Source of the DNA: Methanobacteriota archaeon
GTDB lineage: Archaea; Thermoplasmatota; Poseidoniia; Poseidoniales; Poseidoniaceae
NCBI GenBank assembly: GCA_029979405.1
Contig: JAPOHM010000013.1
Span: 1-14,595, forward strand
DNA: 14,595 bases
Reading direction: 5' to 3'
The position numbers were made by a program, and so were the translations under genes. Shown piece after piece: positions 13,201 through 14,595 of this stretch. The notes under the pieces are model-generated. The model saw only the letters and a list, made by a program, of their open reading frames with translations. It did no database searches and was not told the origin of the DNA. Within the stretch, counting starts at the first letter, position 1, and each line of letters opens with the position of its first letter.

Positions 13201-14595
13201 AGGGAAGAACAATTGCGATTCTCGCAGTATTACTCCTTACACTAGCATCGACAACCTCGATGGAAGCAAGAAGAAACGGAATTAACATAGGTAGCGTCGG
13301 AGAAAATGGTTGTTCATGTCACGGAGATCCTGAAACTGCAACAATAATTACAGTTGACGGTTTACCAGATATTTACAACGTTTCAGAAGAATACATGGTT
13401 ACTATCACGATTGAAAATGCTGATGTGCCAGTCAATACAGAAGAAGGTGCGCCTCACGGTGGTTTCAGGATTTCTGTCGAAAATAACATTGGAAGTCTCG
13501 AAGGATTAGATGATTCTGTTATCGATGATAATGGAGTCTTAGTACACACAGAAGAAGGTAACAAGCAAAGAAGTTGGACCGTCAAGTGGACTGCTCCATC
13601 AAGCGATACTGAAATTGCAAACTTCCTGGTATATGGCAATGCTGTAAATGGAAATGGCGCTCCAGACCAAGACGGTGGAGACCAGTGGAATAAGCTAGAG
13701 TTTACCGTGTCTGGCATCAATGCAAACCCTGCTGCAGCAAGCGCTGAAGCACTAACTATCCTGATGACCGTTATCGGATTAGCACTTGCATTGATTCTTG
13801 TTGGAAGCATGTGGGTATTCTACACCAGAAACCCAGATACATTCTCTATTGGGGCATTCTGGTCTTACCTCAAGCCTTGGCTAACAACTACTGACCACAA
13901 GCAGGTTGGAATATTGTATTTCTTGTACGGTTTCTTCTTCTTCCTCGTTGGTGGACTCTTAGCGCTTCTATTCAGAATACAGTTGGCTTTACCAGAGAAC
14001 GATTTCTTGACCTATGATGAATACAATTCATTCTTTACACTTCACGGAACCACAATGATTTTCTTAGCGGCAATGCCAATGATTGCTGGATTCATGAATT
14101 ACATCCTTCCGCTTCAAATCGGTGCAAAGGACCTTGCTTTCCCAAGAATCAACGCACTTGGATTCTGGATTATCGTGGCTGCGGCTCCGCTCATCTTCTC
14201 GGGAATATGGAGTGGTGAAGCGGCCGATATCACCTGGGTTATGTATCCACCATATTCGAGTTTGGCTGGCTTAGGAACGGATCAAGGTCCGAATGCTGGA
14301 ACTATATCGTTCATAGCAGGGATTGCCTTACTTGGTGCATCATCTACTCTATCTGGAGTAAACTTCGTCACTACAACATTCACTATGAGAGCGAAGGGTG
14401 TAGGATGGATGAAGATGCCATTATTCACCTGGTCTGTTCTAATCAGCGTATTCATGCTGTATGTGAGCCTGCCTGCTTTCATCATCGGAGTGTTCTTCCT
14501 GCTATTCGATTCAACGATAGGAACTACTTTCTTCACTTCTGGTGGAGACCCGCTTCTATTCCAGCATTTGTTCTGGTTCTTCGGTCATCCTGAAG
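13197..14595 (+). CDS. coxA: Haem-copper oxidase subunit I with N-terminal Reeler/anchor-V-like domain, partial (C-terminus beyond window)
   Basis: The frame is open from the ATG at 13197 through the window end (466 codons). It begins with a signal-like segment (1-20) and a domain at about 35-173 with ENGCSCHGDPE (C39, C41, H42), TVDGLPDIY and GGFRISVENN, resembling Reeler or choice-of-anchor V domains. A membrane segment (about 183-208) follows. The subunit I core begins near WLTTTDHKQVGILYFLYG (about 228). It keeps H283 (LHGTTMIF, low-spin haem ligand), D-channel residues D312 and N319 (KDLAFPRINALGFW), and H464 plus E466 in FFGHPE, the CuB ligand and proton-shuttle Glu of A1-type oxidases. 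The remaining CuB and haem a3 ligands lie outside the window. Reading is continuous across the junction, so this is a real fusion in the sequence as given. CxCH is one residue short of a c-type haem motif. Confidence 0.94.
   Translation, partial: MKGRTIAILAVLLLTLASTTSMEARRNGINIGSVGENGCSCHGDPETATIITVDGLPDIYNVSEEYMVTITIENADVPVNTEEGAPHGGFRISVENNIGSLEGLDDSVIDDNGVLVHTEEGNKQRSWTVKWTAPSSDTEIANFLVYGNAVNGNGAPDQDGGDQWNKLEFTVSGINANPAAASAEALTILMTVIGLALALILVGSMWVFYTRNPDTFSIGAFWSYLKPWLTTTDHKQVGILYFLYGFFFFLVGGLLALLFRIQLALPENDFLTYDEYNSFFTLHGTTMIFLAAMPMIAGFMNYILPLQIGAKDLAFPRINALGFWIIVAAAPLIFSGIWSGEAADITWVMYPPYSSLAGLGTDQGPNAGTISFIAGIALLGASSTLSGVNFVTTTFTMRAKGVGWMKMPLFTWSVLISVFMLYVSLPAFIIGVFFLLFDSTIGTTFFTSGGDPLLFQHLFWFFGHPE

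Noticed and set aside
13311..13322. c-type haem site at the Cys-Ser-Cys-His of the oxidase subunit I extension
   Set aside because: Canonical c-type attachment needs CxxCH, and this is CxCH. Metal binding or a disulfide remains possible.

Overview
The window looks like chromosomal DNA from an uncultured marine planktonic archaeon, most likely Marine Group II/III Thermoplasmatota (Candidatus Poseidoniia). That placement is an inference. It rests on archaeal markers (a Sec61-beta subunit, a XerA-type recombinase, a single-domain Lrp regulator, a UPF0292-like Toprim protein), an aerobic haem-copper oxidase, moderate AT richness, densely packed genes with tail-to-tail overlaps, and promoters placed for leaderless transcripts. 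I found no rRNA, tRNA, CRISPR array or insertion sequence, and no gene-free stretch longer than 300 bases.

Layout. 1-2060 (minus): two membrane proteins with acidic cytoplasmic N-termini. One is a SAP-domain protein cut off by the window start; the other carries a collagen-like Gly-Pro repeat. 2148-3332 (plus): a RimK-type ATP-grasp ligase with an added C-terminal domain resembling RCK_C/TrkA_C. 3340-3861 (minus): a SOUL/HBP protein. 3941-5018 (plus): a hairpin-rich leader followed by a Xer tyrosine recombinase. 5013-5686 (minus): a small Cys/Lys-rich protein and a helix-hairpin-helix protein with a histone-H1-like tail. 5780-6725 (plus): an unrecognised 240-aa protein and Sec61-beta. 6722-8109 (minus): an unrecognised 139-aa protein and a polytopic membrane protein. 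8180-11473 (plus): an NSUN2/Trm4-like m5C methyltransferase with a PUA-like tail, a secreted membrane-anchored thioredoxin-fold-like protein, and an Lrp/AsnC regulator. 11447-12134 (minus): Toprim and DUF167 proteins. 12232-14595 (plus): cytochrome oxidase subunit II and a subunit I with an extra N-terminal extracytoplasmic domain, running off the window.

How the genes relate. The clearest functional unit is the oxidase pair, coupled through an ATGA overlap. Most other genes are housekeeping or information-processing genes (protein export, RNA methylation, recombination, DNA binding) mixed with lineage-specific membrane proteins. The most unusual points are the subunit I fusion, the eukaryote-like architecture of the methyltransferase, the RimK fusion, the tandem tetraloop hairpins in front of the recombinase, and the H1-like tail protein. 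Starts seem to be set in two ways: a GGTGA Shine-Dalgarno 4-5 bases before the ATG (942, 4011, 5686, 9859), or a TATA-like box about 26 bases before the ATG (3861, 6543, 12232).
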